The notes under the pieces were generated by a model that was not told where the DNA came from, ran no database searches, and saw only the letters and a program-made list of their open reading frames with translations. Shown here one piece after another: positions 8,717-17,275 of a stretch of 64,000 nucleotides of DNA. The DNA lies in contig JAXMAO010000003.1 in NCBI GenBank assembly GCA_046350375.1, positions 62,001 to 126,000 on the forward strand, written 5' to 3'. The DNA comes from JAXMAO01 sp046350375 (GTDB taxonomy: Bacteria; Planctomycetota; Phycisphaerae; UBA1845; UTPLA1). The position numbers and the translations under genes were made by a program. Positions within the stretch are counted from its first letter, which is position 1. Each line of letters begins with the position of its first letter.

Positions 8717-9160
8717 CTAGTTCCGCTCCAGGCTCTCCCGCGAGAACATCCGCGCCGGCCCCGTCACTTCCGCAACGGGCGCGGCCGCTGCGTTCGCCGC
8801 CACTCCGACGTTCGTCGGCAGCGCCATCCCGCCCGACACCAGCCGCTGCAACGCCGACACCGCCGCATCATGCTTGCGGATCACATCCGCTGGCACCGGC
8901 GGCCGCCGCGCGTGCAGCCGATACTCCACCACGTCCAGCACCCATCCGCGAATCAATCCCGCCGCACCTCCCAGCCCCGACAGCTCCAGCGGCACGGCCC
9001 AGCGCCGCGCCAGGTATGCGTCCACTTCTCCCTCTGCCGCCGCTCGCGCCTCCTCAACCACCACCAGGTCCGGTGTCCCGCTCCCCGAGTCGTCCGTCAA
9101 TTGCACGTACGCCACCGGCCCCAGCCGGCTCGCGATCTCGTCCGCCGTCACATACGCCAT
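8717..9160 (-). CDS. Mu gp36-like protein (DUF1320)
   Basis: 147 residues starting MAYVTADEIASRLG. This is the standard opening of DUF1320, followed by the VEEARAAAEGEVDAYLARRW block, which is the most conserved part of the family. Members are head-completion or connector proteins in Mu-like phages. AGAGGG precedes the ATG at 9160. It lies between the major capsid gene and gp37, in the canonical order. Confidence 0.82.
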   Translation of the reverse strand: MAYVTADEIASRLGPVAYVQLTDDSGSGTPDLVVVEEARAAAEGEVDAYLARRWAVPLELSGLGGAAGLIRGWVLDVVEYRLHARRPPVPADVIRKHDAAVSALQRLVSGGMALPTNVGVAANAAAAPVAEVTGPARMFSRESLERN

Positions 9161-9227
9161 CGCAACCCTCTCCGAGCCGCGCGCCGGCCCCCCGCCGGCG
9201 CCGCCCGACCGTTCACCCTCCCGCTGG

Positions 9228-10142
9228 CTACGAATCAAACGTCGTCCGAATCGCATACTGCCAATACCCGTACGTCACCCGATACCGCGCCCGCACCCCG
9301 TACAAAAACTTCTCCCGGCGGAATCCCTCGTCCGAATCCTCCGTCAATGCGTTGAACTCCACCGGCTCGCGATCCTGGAAGATGAACGGCCGGACCACGC
9401 CGTCCGTCTTCAGCAGAAACCACCGCGTTGCGTCTGCCAGCCACGGCAGCGACACCACCCGCGCCACGCCCGCGAGCACGTTCGACTTGTTCCCGATCAC
9501 CGTCGAGTTGATCGCCTCCAGCGCCGCAAAATACATCGTCGGCGGCACCACGCACACCAGCCCCGATGCGTCGATCTGCATCGGATCCCCCTGGTCGTCC
9601 TTCAGCGACAACATCTGCCCGATCGCCTGCTTCAGCGCCTCCTTGAACTCCTCCGAGGTCGGCGCTGCCTCCGCCACGGCGGCCGCGATCTGAATATTGC
9701 TTTGCGTGCCCGACGACCCGGAGCTGTGCGACACCGAGAAATACGCCTGCCCGTCATACGACAACCCCGTCGTATCGCCGTCGGCCAGCAATTGGGCAAT
9801 CAGGTAGTCCTTGTGCGTCGCCGCACGCAACGCCATCTCCCCCACCCGAATCCTGATCTGACCCGTCTGGTCATCCGAAATCTCGTCCCGGTCCACCTCG
9901 ATCGTCGCCTCATACTTCAGGTTCTCGACCGAGTAACTCTCCGTCCGCATCCCCTGCGCCAGTCGGCCGGTCCCCCACTCGCGCATCTTCGGAACCGTCC
10001 CCAGCCACCGATACACCTCGCGATCCGAATTCGACGCCACCCGCGTCGCGAGCTCCCGGTACAGCACCGGCGCCCCCTCAAACCGGTTGAAAAACTCGCT
10101 CCGCAGCCCCTTCGTCAGCAATCCCGTATCAATCACAGCCAT
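9228..10142 (-). CDS. Mu gpT-like major head (capsid) protein
   Basis: 304 residues and collinear with Mu-like gpT major capsid proteins. The block WLGTVPKMREWGTGR near residue 45 is followed by a KYEATIEVDRDEI segment, and later by LVCVVPPTMYFAA. The C-terminus has a run of aromatic and charged residues. It should form the icosahedral head shell. GGGAGA precedes the ATG. The sequence is intact, with no stop or frameshift. Upstream is a decoration-like gene, downstream gp36. Confidence 0.86.
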   Translation of the reverse strand: MAVIDTGLLTKGLRSEFFNRFEGAPVLYRELATRVASNSDREVYRWLGTVPKMREWGTGRLAQGMRTESYSVENLKYEATIEVDRDEISDDQTGQIRIRVGEMALRAATHKDYLIAQLLADGDTTGLSYDGQAYFSVSHSSGSSGTQSNIQIAAAVAEAAPTSEEFKEALKQAIGQMLSLKDDQGDPMQIDASGLVCVVPPTMYFAALEAINSTVIGNKSNVLAGVARVVSLPWLADATRWFLLKTDGVVRPFIFQDREPVEFNALTEDSDEGFRREKFLYGVRARYRVTYGYWQYAIRTTFDS

Positions 10143-10208
10143 CGCTTCATTCTCCCATCACGTCCCGCCACACTTCGTCCCGCCAACGCTCCGCCCATCT
10201 CCGCCTGT

Positions 10209-10964
10209 CTACGGCAGCTCGATGTACCGCAGCGTCAGCAGCCCGCCCACGCCCGCCGAACTCGTCGCCGCCGACACCTTCGCCCAGATCCGCGTGTCCT
10301 TCGCCACCGCGCTGCCCGCCAGCGTCAACACCGTCCGCGCGTGGTTCGTCAGCGTCGTCAGGTTGAACCCCGACACCAGCTCGTTCGGCGTCGTGTTCCC
10401 CGTCCCCACGTCCAGCGTCCCCGCGTCCGGCTTCGAGTTGAACACCACCTCCGCCGACAGCACCACGATCGCCCGCCCCGTGATCATCACCGGGTTCGTC
10501 GTCGCCGACCCCGTCTGGCTCGTCAGCAACGCCTGCGCCGTCTGAAGTTTCTCACTGTCCCCCAGCGGGCCGATCCGCACGATCGCCTGGTTGCTCGCCG
10601 GCACGTCCACGCACAGCCCCGCCAGCGCCACCCCGCCTGTGCTCGCCAGCGCAACCGTGTCATCCGCCGACGCAAACACCGGCCGGCCGATCGACGCCTG
10701 CGTCGCCCCCGTCACCGCCAGCGCAAAGTCGCCCTGCGTATAGACCCGCACGCTCTTGTCGCCGCTCGACCCCGACGTGTTGTCGGCCTCCTCATACGCA
10801 ATCCCCGCAAACCCATCCCCGGATTGCAGCGGCCGCACATAACCGCTCGACCGCTGCACCCCCACCAGCGCCCCCTTGTAGATGTGCGCCGCGCCCAGCA
10901 CCTTGTACGAGCGCAGCTCCTGATCCACATACCGATTCACTTCCCGATTCGCCGTCAACGCCAT
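10209..10964 (-). CDS. Putative capsid decoration protein (DUF2190-like)
   Basis: 251 residues from the ATG at 10964, which has AAAGGGAGC 8 bases before it. The N-terminal half (YVDQELRSYKVLGA, IYKGALVGV, GIAYEEADN, VRVYTQGDFAL) has the short beta-strand pattern of DUF2190 head-decoration proteins, which bind the outside of capsids. The C-terminal 100 residues are Thr/Ala-rich beta structure with no match I can name. It sits between the protease and the capsid genes, the usual place for scaffolding or decoration genes. Confidence 0.55.
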   Translation of the reverse strand: MALTANREVNRYVDQELRSYKVLGAAHIYKGALVGVQRSSGYVRPLQSGDGFAGIAYEEADNTSGSSGDKSVRVYTQGDFALAVTGATQASIGRPVFASADDTVALASTGGVALAGLCVDVPASNQAIVRIGPLGDSEKLQTAQALLTSQTGSATTNPVMITGRAIVVLSAEVVFNSKPDAGTLDVGTGNTTPNELVSGFNLTTLTNHARTVLTLAGSAVAKDTRIWAKVSAATSSAGVGGLLTLRYIELP

Positions 10965-11288
10965 CTGAAATGCTCCCTTTCTTCGTTCTCCGATCTCCTT
11001 CGCCGATTCATCTCTCGCGCGCCCACGCACTCAACTCACGCCGCGTGGCACGGGCGTCTCGCCCGTGGAGAACCTCGGTGACACTCGCTTTCAGCCCCTG
11101 ACTCCTCACCCCCTCGGTGGTACGGGCGTCCCGCCCGTCTCTTCCACCGCGCCCCACCTCGACCCCCTCCCGGTAGGACAAAGATCCTCTTTGTCCCCAC
11201 ACCGGCCCATGCGTTCTTGGTAGCGCGGAATTCCATTCTTGCGTGGCACCGGCCTTGGGTGGTACGGGCGTCCCGCCCGTCTCTTCCC
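10965..11288. repeat. Cluster of palindromic repeats inside the phage module
   Basis: This gap holds no gene but four hairpin repeats. A family A copy spans 11045-11067 (CACGGGCG, TCT, CGCCCGTG). Two near-identical 30-base family A copies lie at 11116-11145 and 11258-11287, both reading GGTGGTACGGGCG and onward to CTCTTCC. One family B copy is at 11172-11197 (GGACAAAGA, TCC, TCTTTGTCC). It is the densest repeat cluster in the window and separates the protease gene from the capsid-side genes. Confidence 0.8.
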
Positions 11289-12242
11289 CTAGTCCAACTC
11301 CCGCACCGCCTGCGACACGAACGCCTCCTCATCACACAGCCCGGCCAGCCACGCCCCCGCCCCGCGATACTCCTGCCGCGCCCGCCGCTCCAACGCCGCA
11401 CGCCGCATCTCCAGCTTCCCCTCCGCCGGCGGCGCCACCCGCCCCGCCATCACCACCACCGGCGCGCCCGCCGCCCACTCGTCGAACACCGCCGGATCGC
11501 GCAGCGCCAGCGCCGTCGCCCACTCCCGCTGACCCGCCGTCAGCTTCCCCGCTGCCAGCGCCCCGGACACCCGATCCGCCGCACGCCGCGCATCCAGCGC
11601 CGACTGCAACGTCCGAATCCGCGCCGCCGCCAGCTCCGCCACCTCCCCTGCGCTCGCCTCCATCCCCACGCTCAGCAGCGTCCGCAGCGCCACCAGCTCC
11701 GCCTCCGCCTCCGCCTCCGAACGGTTCACGATCGGCCGCATCGCCGCAATCGCCGGCTTGTTCGTCAGCGCCGCCGAGTGCAGCCCGATCATCCTTCCAT
11801 CCGACCGCCGCACCAGCGCCACCGGCGACAGATACCGATACTGCCGGCTGCGAAGCTGCTCGCGCGCCTGCGGCGTCCATTCCACCTCCGCCCACAGCCC
11901 CGCCGCGCTTCCGTCGCCCTCCGCCGCCGGCGCCACCGGGATCAGCTTCTTGATCCACCCCGCCGCCGGCGCCTGGCCGTTCGGCGCGCCAAACGCCCCG
12001 CCCAGCGTCTGATGCTCGTAGTCGATCGGCACGTCCGTCCCGTGCGCGGCGAATGCCGCCACCGTCGCCGTCGCCGCCGACTCGTCCACCACGAACCGCC
12101 CCTGCGTGCTCTCCACCGTCCCCCACGGCGCGATCAACACCCGCTCCGGCAGCTCCGCGAACCCGCCCGCCCCCGCGTCCAGCGCCACGTAGCTCGCCTC
12201 GCTCGCCTCCGTCCGCTCTTTCGTCTGGCTCTCGCTCGTCAT
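11289..12242 (-). CDS. Mu gpI-like prohead protease
   Basis: About 317 residues. Conserved gpI features: LPERVLIAPWGTVES, then FAAHGTDVPIDYEHQT (the family's IDYEH core), AAGWIKKL, LWAEVEWTP, YLSPVALV and TNKPAI near residue 165. These proteins cleave scaffold and themselves during head maturation. The C-terminal 130 residues are an Ala/Glu-rich helix, as in forms where scaffold is fused to or encoded within the protease. The ATG at 12242 is preceded by GGAGATCGAC; the earlier ATG at 12254 has its ribosome site too close. Confidence 0.8.
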   Translation of the reverse strand: MTSESQTKERTEASEASYVALDAGAGGFAELPERVLIAPWGTVESTQGRFVVDESAATATVAAFAAHGTDVPIDYEHQTLGGAFGAPNGQAPAAGWIKKLIPVAPAAEGDGSAAGLWAEVEWTPQAREQLRSRQYRYLSPVALVRRSDGRMIGLHSAALTNKPAIAAMRPIVNRSEAEAEAELVALRTLLSVGMEASAGEVAELAAARIRTLQSALDARRAADRVSGALAAGKLTAGQREWATALALRDPAVFDEWAAGAPVVVMAGRVAPPAEGKLEMRRAALERRARQEYRGAGAWLAGLCDEEAFVSQAVRELD

Positions 12243-12306
12243 GTCGATCTCCATCTCCCTTTTCCGCCCGCATTCCGGTCCACCGTTCCGAGCCGCCCCG
12301 CCCGGC

Positions 12307-13587
12307 CTACGCCGTCCCCTTCCCCGACAGTGCCGCCTCGCCTTCCCGCGCCTGCGGAATTCCCAGCGCCGTGTGCGCCCAGCCCGCCGGCACCCGCGCC
12401 CCCAGTTCGTTCACCGCCACCGACAGCGCCGCCCCCAGCCGCGCCGACTCCTCCGCCGACGCCGACTGCCGCACGAAATACGGCGCCTCCGCCCCCGGCC
12501 CGAATCGCTGCCGCGTCAGAACGCTCAGCAGGTCGCGCCGAATCGTCCGCGCCTCCGCCCGCAGATCCGCGTCCCGCAAGTCGCGCCGCACCCGGTCATG
12601 CACGTCCGCCGCCGACAGGTTCGCCACCGCCCGCGCCGTGTCCGTCGTCAGCGTCTGACCCAGCCACGCCTTGCTCAGCTCGCGATTGAAAAAGTGACAC
12701 AGCGACTCGTACGGGTTCGTGTCCCCCGGCACCCGCGTCTGCTTGATCTCCAGCTCCACCGCCTTCGAGAAAATCCCCGCCGCGTCCGCCCCCAGGTTCC
12801 GCAGCATGCTCAGCAGCTCGCGCTTCTCCTCCGCGCTCGCGCTCGGCTCATACCGCGCCACCCGCACCGGCATCCCGAACACCTCCGCGAAAATCAACCA
12901 GTCCTTCAACGCAAACTGCTTCCCCAGATACGCCAGCGCCGACGCCCGCATCAGCCCGCCCCGACCTACCGCCCCGCTCGCCGCGTTAGGCCGATGCACC
13001 ATGAATTTGTCCGCCATCAGCCCCTCGCCCGACCGCGGCTCCGCCCGCGTCAGAATCCGCAGCTCCCCGTCGCTGCCCACCGCCAGCCGCTCGAACTCCA
13101 CCGGCACGATCTCCGCCAGCGTCACCCCCGCCGGCCCGTATTCCCACACCAGCTCCGCCAGCGCAATGTTCCGCCCCAGCCCCAGCGACAGGTGCGACAG
13201 CACTCCGTCAAAATCCTCGATCCGCCCCAGCACCGCCCGGCAGTGCGCCGCCGCCGCGTCCGCCAGCGCCCGGTCGAACGCCCCCTCCGGGTGCGCCTCG
13301 CTCGCCGACACGATCCGCCACTCCAGCCCCGTCACCGCCAGCCGCCGCGTGTTCGCCACGCAATACAGGTGCGGATCCTTCTCTTCCATCTGCTCGTACA
13401 GCGCCAACTGCTCCGACAAATCCCCCTCGTCCGCCGCCCGCAGAATCCCCGCCAGCCGCTGCGGCGTCAGCCCGTCCGCCGGAAAACTCCGCCACCGGTC
13501 CGCCGACGCCGGCGCCGCAATCATCCCCGGACGCACCTTCGCAGTTCCCCGAATCGCATTCACCACTCGAACCACCACGTTCGCCAT
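12307..13587 (-). CDS. Mu gp29-like portal protein (DUF935)
   Basis: 426 residues. The block DEGDLSEQLALYEQMEEKD is the DUF935 signature, followed by LAVTGLEWRIVSA, which matches the usual GLDWEI segment. Further on there are LAELVWEYGPAG, the KFMVHRPNAASG stretch and LIFAEVFGMPVRV. It forms the DNA entry ring at one head vertex. GAGG lies before the ATG at 13587. The overlap with the terminase stop is small, and gene order (terminase, portal, protease) is as in Mu-like phages. Confidence 0.86.
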   Translation of the reverse strand: MANVVVRVVNAIRGTAKVRPGMIAAPASADRWRSFPADGLTPQRLAGILRAADEGDLSEQLALYEQMEEKDPHLYCVANTRRLAVTGLEWRIVSASEAHPEGAFDRALADAAAAHCRAVLGRIEDFDGVLSHLSLGLGRNIALAELVWEYGPAGVTLAEIVPVEFERLAVGSDGELRILTRAEPRSGEGLMADKFMVHRPNAASGAVGRGGLMRASALAYLGKQFALKDWLIFAEVFGMPVRVARYEPSASAEEKRELLSMLRNLGADAAGIFSKAVELEIKQTRVPGDTNPYESLCHFFNRELSKAWLGQTLTTDTARAVANLSAADVHDRVRRDLRDADLRAEARTIRRDLLSVLTRQRFGPGAEAPYFVRQSASAEESARLGAALSVAVNELGARVPAGWAHTALGIPQAREGEAALSGKGTA

Positions 13588-13607
13588 CGCGATTGCCTCC
13601 CTCGCGC

Positions 13608-14921
13608 TCACCACGCCCCGCGCCGCGAAAATCGCAGCGCCTCGCCACTCGCATACTCAATCACCCCGTCCGGCCGCCGCGCCGCGTGCAGCCCCAGCGC
13701 CGCCGCCCAGAACCGGTCCGCGTGTCCGCCGCGCGACCGGTCCGCCTCGTAGCGCACATGCCCGCCCGTCGTCATCACCCGCTCGATCGAATGCCAGTCC
13801 GACCGGATCGCATCGTCCACCGGAACCGCCAGCTCGCCCGCCTCCGCCGCCACCCGCAGCCGTCCCGCCAGTTCCGCCTTCAAATCCGCCGTGAACGCCA
13901 CTCCTTCCACCCGGTGCCCGCCGAACCGCTCCGCCAGCTCCTCCGCCAGTTGCATCCCCAGCCCGCCTCGGTCGACACACATCCGCCGCACCGCCGGCCG
14001 CGCCAGCAACTGCTCCAGCACCCGCCGCTGCACCGCGAAACTCGTCCCCGCCAGCTCGATCACCCCGCGCGTCACGTACCGCTCTTCCGTCCGCTCCCAC
14101 ACCCACGCCACCGTCAGGTCGCGCACCCGCCCCAGGTCCACCCCCACGAACAGCCGCGCGCCCGCGTCCGCCAGCCGCCCCTCGTCCGGCTCCTTCCGCA
14201 GCCCCGCCTCGCCGCAGCGCGTAATCACCTCGTGCGGCAAGAACGCCCGCGACTCCTCCTCAAACGCGCACTCGAACTCCTGCCGCCACGCCGCCTCGTC
14301 CCCCAGCGCCGTCCGCAGCGCCTCCACGTCCACCGCCAGACCGCCCGCCGCCGCGTCCTGGATCGTCACCGTCGACCGCGCGAACCGCCCGTTCCCGCGC
14401 AGCGCCGCGAACACGTTCCGCCGCCCGCGCGGCGTCGACGCCACGTCCAGCTCGCCCCCGCCACGCAGCACGCTCGGAAACACCGCCGCCCAGATCGCCC
14501 GGTCCTCCGCGTGCATCGAAAACTCGTCCAGGAACACGTCCCCCGAGAACCCCCGCGCCGTCGAAGCGTTCGCCGACAGCGCAATCACCCGCACCCCGCC
14601 CGGCAGCCGCGCCTCCAGACGCCGCAACGCGCTCTGCCCGAAACACTCCGACTCATACAACTCAAAGGCGATCCGCAACAGCGTGCAATGGTTCCGCACC
14701 TTCTCCATCAGCTCCCGGCTCTGCCGCTCGCTCGCCGACAGGAACAGCTGCGTCCGCCGCCGCGCCAGCCCCCGCAGCAGCCGCCGCAGCGAAAACGCGA
14801 AACTCTTGCCCGTCTGCCGCGACCAGCAGTTCCACGTGAACCGCGACTCCGCGTTCACCGCCGCCAGCTGATACGCCGGCAGACCCGCCACGTTCCGAAT
14901 CGCCGCCTCGACCGGCCCCAT
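13608..14921 (-). CDS. Phage terminase large subunit
   Basis: DNA-packaging motor. From the ATG at 14921 (437 residues), the ATPase domain has a Walker A-like SRQTGKS at 34-40, a LSASERQSREL segment, Walker B DVFLDEF at 128-134, and the coupling-type STPRG motif near 162. The nuclease domain follows: VGVDLGR (D262), CVDRGGLG and HADRFWA near the C-terminus supply the acidic metal ligands. An in-frame extension up to 15122 reads through a palindromic repeat and is not conserved, so I chose the later start. First gene of the head module. No small terminase gene is recognisable upstream. Confidence 0.86.
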   Translation of the reverse strand: MGPVEAAIRNVAGLPAYQLAAVNAESRFTWNCWSRQTGKSFAFSLRRLLRGLARRRTQLFLSASERQSRELMEKVRNHCTLLRIAFELYESECFGQSALRRLEARLPGGVRVIALSANASTARGFSGDVFLDEFSMHAEDRAIWAAVFPSVLRGGGELDVASTPRGRRNVFAALRGNGRFARSTVTIQDAAAGGLAVDVEALRTALGDEAAWRQEFECAFEEESRAFLPHEVITRCGEAGLRKEPDEGRLADAGARLFVGVDLGRVRDLTVAWVWERTEERYVTRGVIELAGTSFAVQRRVLEQLLARPAVRRMCVDRGGLGMQLAEELAERFGGHRVEGVAFTADLKAELAGRLRVAAEAGELAVPVDDAIRSDWHSIERVMTTGGHVRYEADRSRGGHADRFWAAALGLHAARRPDGVIEYASGEALRFSRRGAW

Positions 14922-15075
14922 CGCCCACCCGCCCCGCGCCGCCCGCGCGCCCGCCTGCCTCCCTGCGCATCCGCCACCCGCGCACGCTCCCGCCGCGCGC
15001 CGCACCACCTCCTCTTTCCGCCCGCAATCTGGTCCCACGTTCCGCGCCGCGCGCGCTCCGCCCCCGCCGACCTGG

Positions 15076-15098
15076 GTGGCACGGGCTTTCAGCCCGTG
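15076..15098. repeat. Family A hairpin repeat upstream of the terminase
   Basis: CACGGGCT, loop TTC, AGCCCGTG: a family A variant lying between the terminase and the ABC permease stop. Together with the cluster at 10965-11288 it places repeats within and at the upstream edge of the phage module. Confidence 0.7.
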
Positions 15099-15149
15099 AA
15101 GCGGTCCAGACCGGTCCGACAATCCCCACCCGCGAGTGAATCTCCCCCT

Positions 15150-16295
15150 CTAATCCAGCGACTTGTGAAACCGCGTCAGGCTCAGCGTCAGAATCGCCCC
15201 GCAGCACGCCACCAGCCCCGCCACGCTCGGCAGCACATCTCGGAACTCCGCCCCGCGCAGCACGATCCCCCGCAGAATCTCCACGAAATACGTCACCGGC
15301 AGCAGGTTCCCAATCAGCCGGATCACCGTCGGCATCTCCGCCCGCGGAAACATGAACCCGCTCAGCAGCACCGACGGCAGCATCACCAGGAACGAAAACT
15401 GCAACGCCTGCAACTGCGTCGTCGCCACCGTCGAGATGAACAGCCCCAGCCCCAGAACCGTCACGATGAACACCGCCGACAACCCGATCAGCAGCACCAG
15501 GCTCCCGTGCACCGGCACCCCGAACACCCCCACCATCAGGCTCAGCACCAGCACCAGCTCCCCCAGCGCCAGCCCCGCATACGGCACCAGCTTCCCGAAC
15601 ATCAGCCCGCCCCGGCCCACCGGCGTCACGAACAACTGCTCCAGCGTCCCCAGCTCGCGCTCCCGCACAATCGAAAAACTCGTCAGAAACACCAGCACCA
15701 GTTGCAGGATGATCGCGATCAGTCCCGGCACGAAAAAGTGCGAGCTCTCCAGGTTCGGGTTGTACAGCAGCCGCGTCCGCGCCTCGATCGGCATCGCCGT
15801 CCGACCCGCCGGATCGCGCGCCGGCGCCATCTGCACCGCCTCCGCCACCGTCCGCGCCCGGCCCACCGAAAGCTGCCCCACCACCAGGTTCACCGTCGTC
15901 ATCGCCGTCGTCGCCACCTGCGAGTCGCTGCCGTCGATCAACACCTGCACCGTCGCCTGGCTCCGCCGCATCAGCCGCTCCGAGTAGTTCGCCGGAATCA
16001 GCAGTCCCACCCGCGCCCGCCCCGACGCCAGCGACCGCCGAAACGAATCCTGGTCGTGCACCCGCTCCGTCTCCCGGAACGTCCGCGCGCTCGCCAGCGC
16101 CTCGATCAGCCGCCGGCTCTCCTGCCGCCCGTCCAGGTCATAGACCACCAGCGGAATGTGCTCCACCGTCACCCGGATCGCATACCCGAAGATCGTCAGT
16201 TGCAGCGACGGCACCAAGAGCGCGAAAAACAGCGTCGTCCGCTCGCGCCGCAGATGCGCGATCTCCTTCATCAGCACCGCCCAGAATCCGTTCAC
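15150..16295 (-). CDS. ABC-2 type exporter permease
   Basis: 381 residues in the YhhJ/YbhR style. One N-terminal membrane span (LFFALLVPSLQLTIFGYAI) is followed by a periplasmic domain of about 150 residues (VVYDLDGRQESRRLIEAL, VLIDGSDSQVA). A cluster of five spans makes up the C-terminal half, including the PVGRGGLMFGKLVPY segment and the LSGFMFPRAEMP conserved loop. It begins with GTG, 48 bases after the ATPase stop. With the HlyD protein and ATPase it should form a drug- or lipid-type efflux system. Confidence 0.88.
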   Translation of the reverse strand: MNGFWAVLMKEIAHLRRERTTLFFALLVPSLQLTIFGYAIRVTVEHIPLVVYDLDGRQESRRLIEALASARTFRETERVHDQDSFRRSLASGRARVGLLIPANYSERLMRRSQATVQVLIDGSDSQVATTAMTTVNLVVGQLSVGRARTVAEAVQMAPARDPAGRTAMPIEARTRLLYNPNLESSHFFVPGLIAIILQLVLVFLTSFSIVRERELGTLEQLFVTPVGRGGLMFGKLVPYAGLALGELVLVLSLMVGVFGVPVHGSLVLLIGLSAVFIVTVLGLGLFISTVATTQLQALQFSFLVMLPSVLLSGFMFPRAEMPTVIRLIGNLLPVTYFVEILRGIVLRGAEFRDVLPSVAGLVACCGAILTLSLTRFHKSLD

Positions 16296-16343
16296 CGCTC
16301 GCTCACGCTCCCGCGCGTCGCCGCGCGCCCGCCCGCACCAGGC

Positions 16344-17275
16344 TCACGCCACCGACCGGCTCATCAGCACGAACACGTCCTCCAGGCTCGGCGCGATCGC
16401 CCGCACCGTCGCCGTCGCGTCGCCCGCCGCCGACTGCTCCACCAGCTCCGCATCGCTCAGCCCCGACTCCACCAGCACGTGCAGCGCGCTGCCGAACATC
16501 GTCGCGTCCCGAACCCCCCGCAACCCGCGCGCCCGCGCCAGCGCCGCCGTCGAATGCGCGCACGTCAGCTCCACCCGCCGGCAGCCTTCCGGCGTCACCA
16601 CCGGCAGCCGCTTCAGCGCCTCCGGCTCTCCCACCACGATCAGCCGCGAATTCTGGATGTATCCCACCTGCGTGCACCGCTCCGCCTCGTCCATGTAGTG
16701 CGTCGTCACGAACATCGTCACCCCGCGACCCGCCAGCACGAACAGCAGGTCCCACAGCTCGCGCCGCGCCACCGGGTCAATCCCCGCCGTCGGCTCATCC
16801 AGAAACAGCACCTCCGGCTCGTGAATCAGCGCGCACGCCAGCGCCAGCCGCTGCTTCCACCCGCCGGAAAGCTGCCCCGCCAGCCGCTCGCCGAACTGCC
16901 CCACCCCGGTCAGTTCCATCACCGCCGCCTCGCGCGACCGCTGCCGCTCGCGGTTCAGCCCATACACTCGCCCGTAGAACCGCAGGTTCTCCAGCACGCT
17001 CAGATCCGAATACAGGCTGAACCGCTGCGACATGTACCCGATCCGCCGCTTCACCGCCTCCGCCGCCGCCGTCACGTCCATCCCCAGCACCGACCCGCGA
17101 CCGCCGCTCGGCCGCAACACCCCGCACAGCATCCGGATCAGCGTCGACTTCCCGACCCGTTCGGCCCCAGCAGCCCGAAGATCGCCGCCCGCGCCACCGA
17201 CAGGCTCACCCCGTCCACCGCCGTCACCGCGCCGAACCGCCGCGTGATCGACTCCGTCTCGATCGCCGCGCTCAT
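16344..17275 (-). pseudogene. ABC exporter ATPase with a one-base frameshift in Walker A
   Basis: The start MSAAIETESITRRFG is at 17275 (ATGA overlap with the HlyD gene). The first frame reads on to GLLGPNGSGSRR and stops at 17138. The remainder (LIRMLCGVLRPSGG, then the Q-loop MSQRFSLYSDLSV, LSGGWKQRLALA signature, LFLDEPTAGIDP Walker B and the H-loop VTTHYMDE) is in another frame. Near 17148 the DNA reads GGGTCGGGAAGTCGACG; one extra base would restore GSGKST. All other motifs are intact and the operon is complete, so this is either a sequencing error or a fresh loss of the exporter. Function if repaired: ATP hydrolysis for the 15150-16295 permease. Confidence 0.85.

Noticed and set aside
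14921..15122. N-terminal extension of the terminase
   Set aside because: It reads through a family A palindrome and is Ala/Arg/Gly-rich with no conserved blocks.
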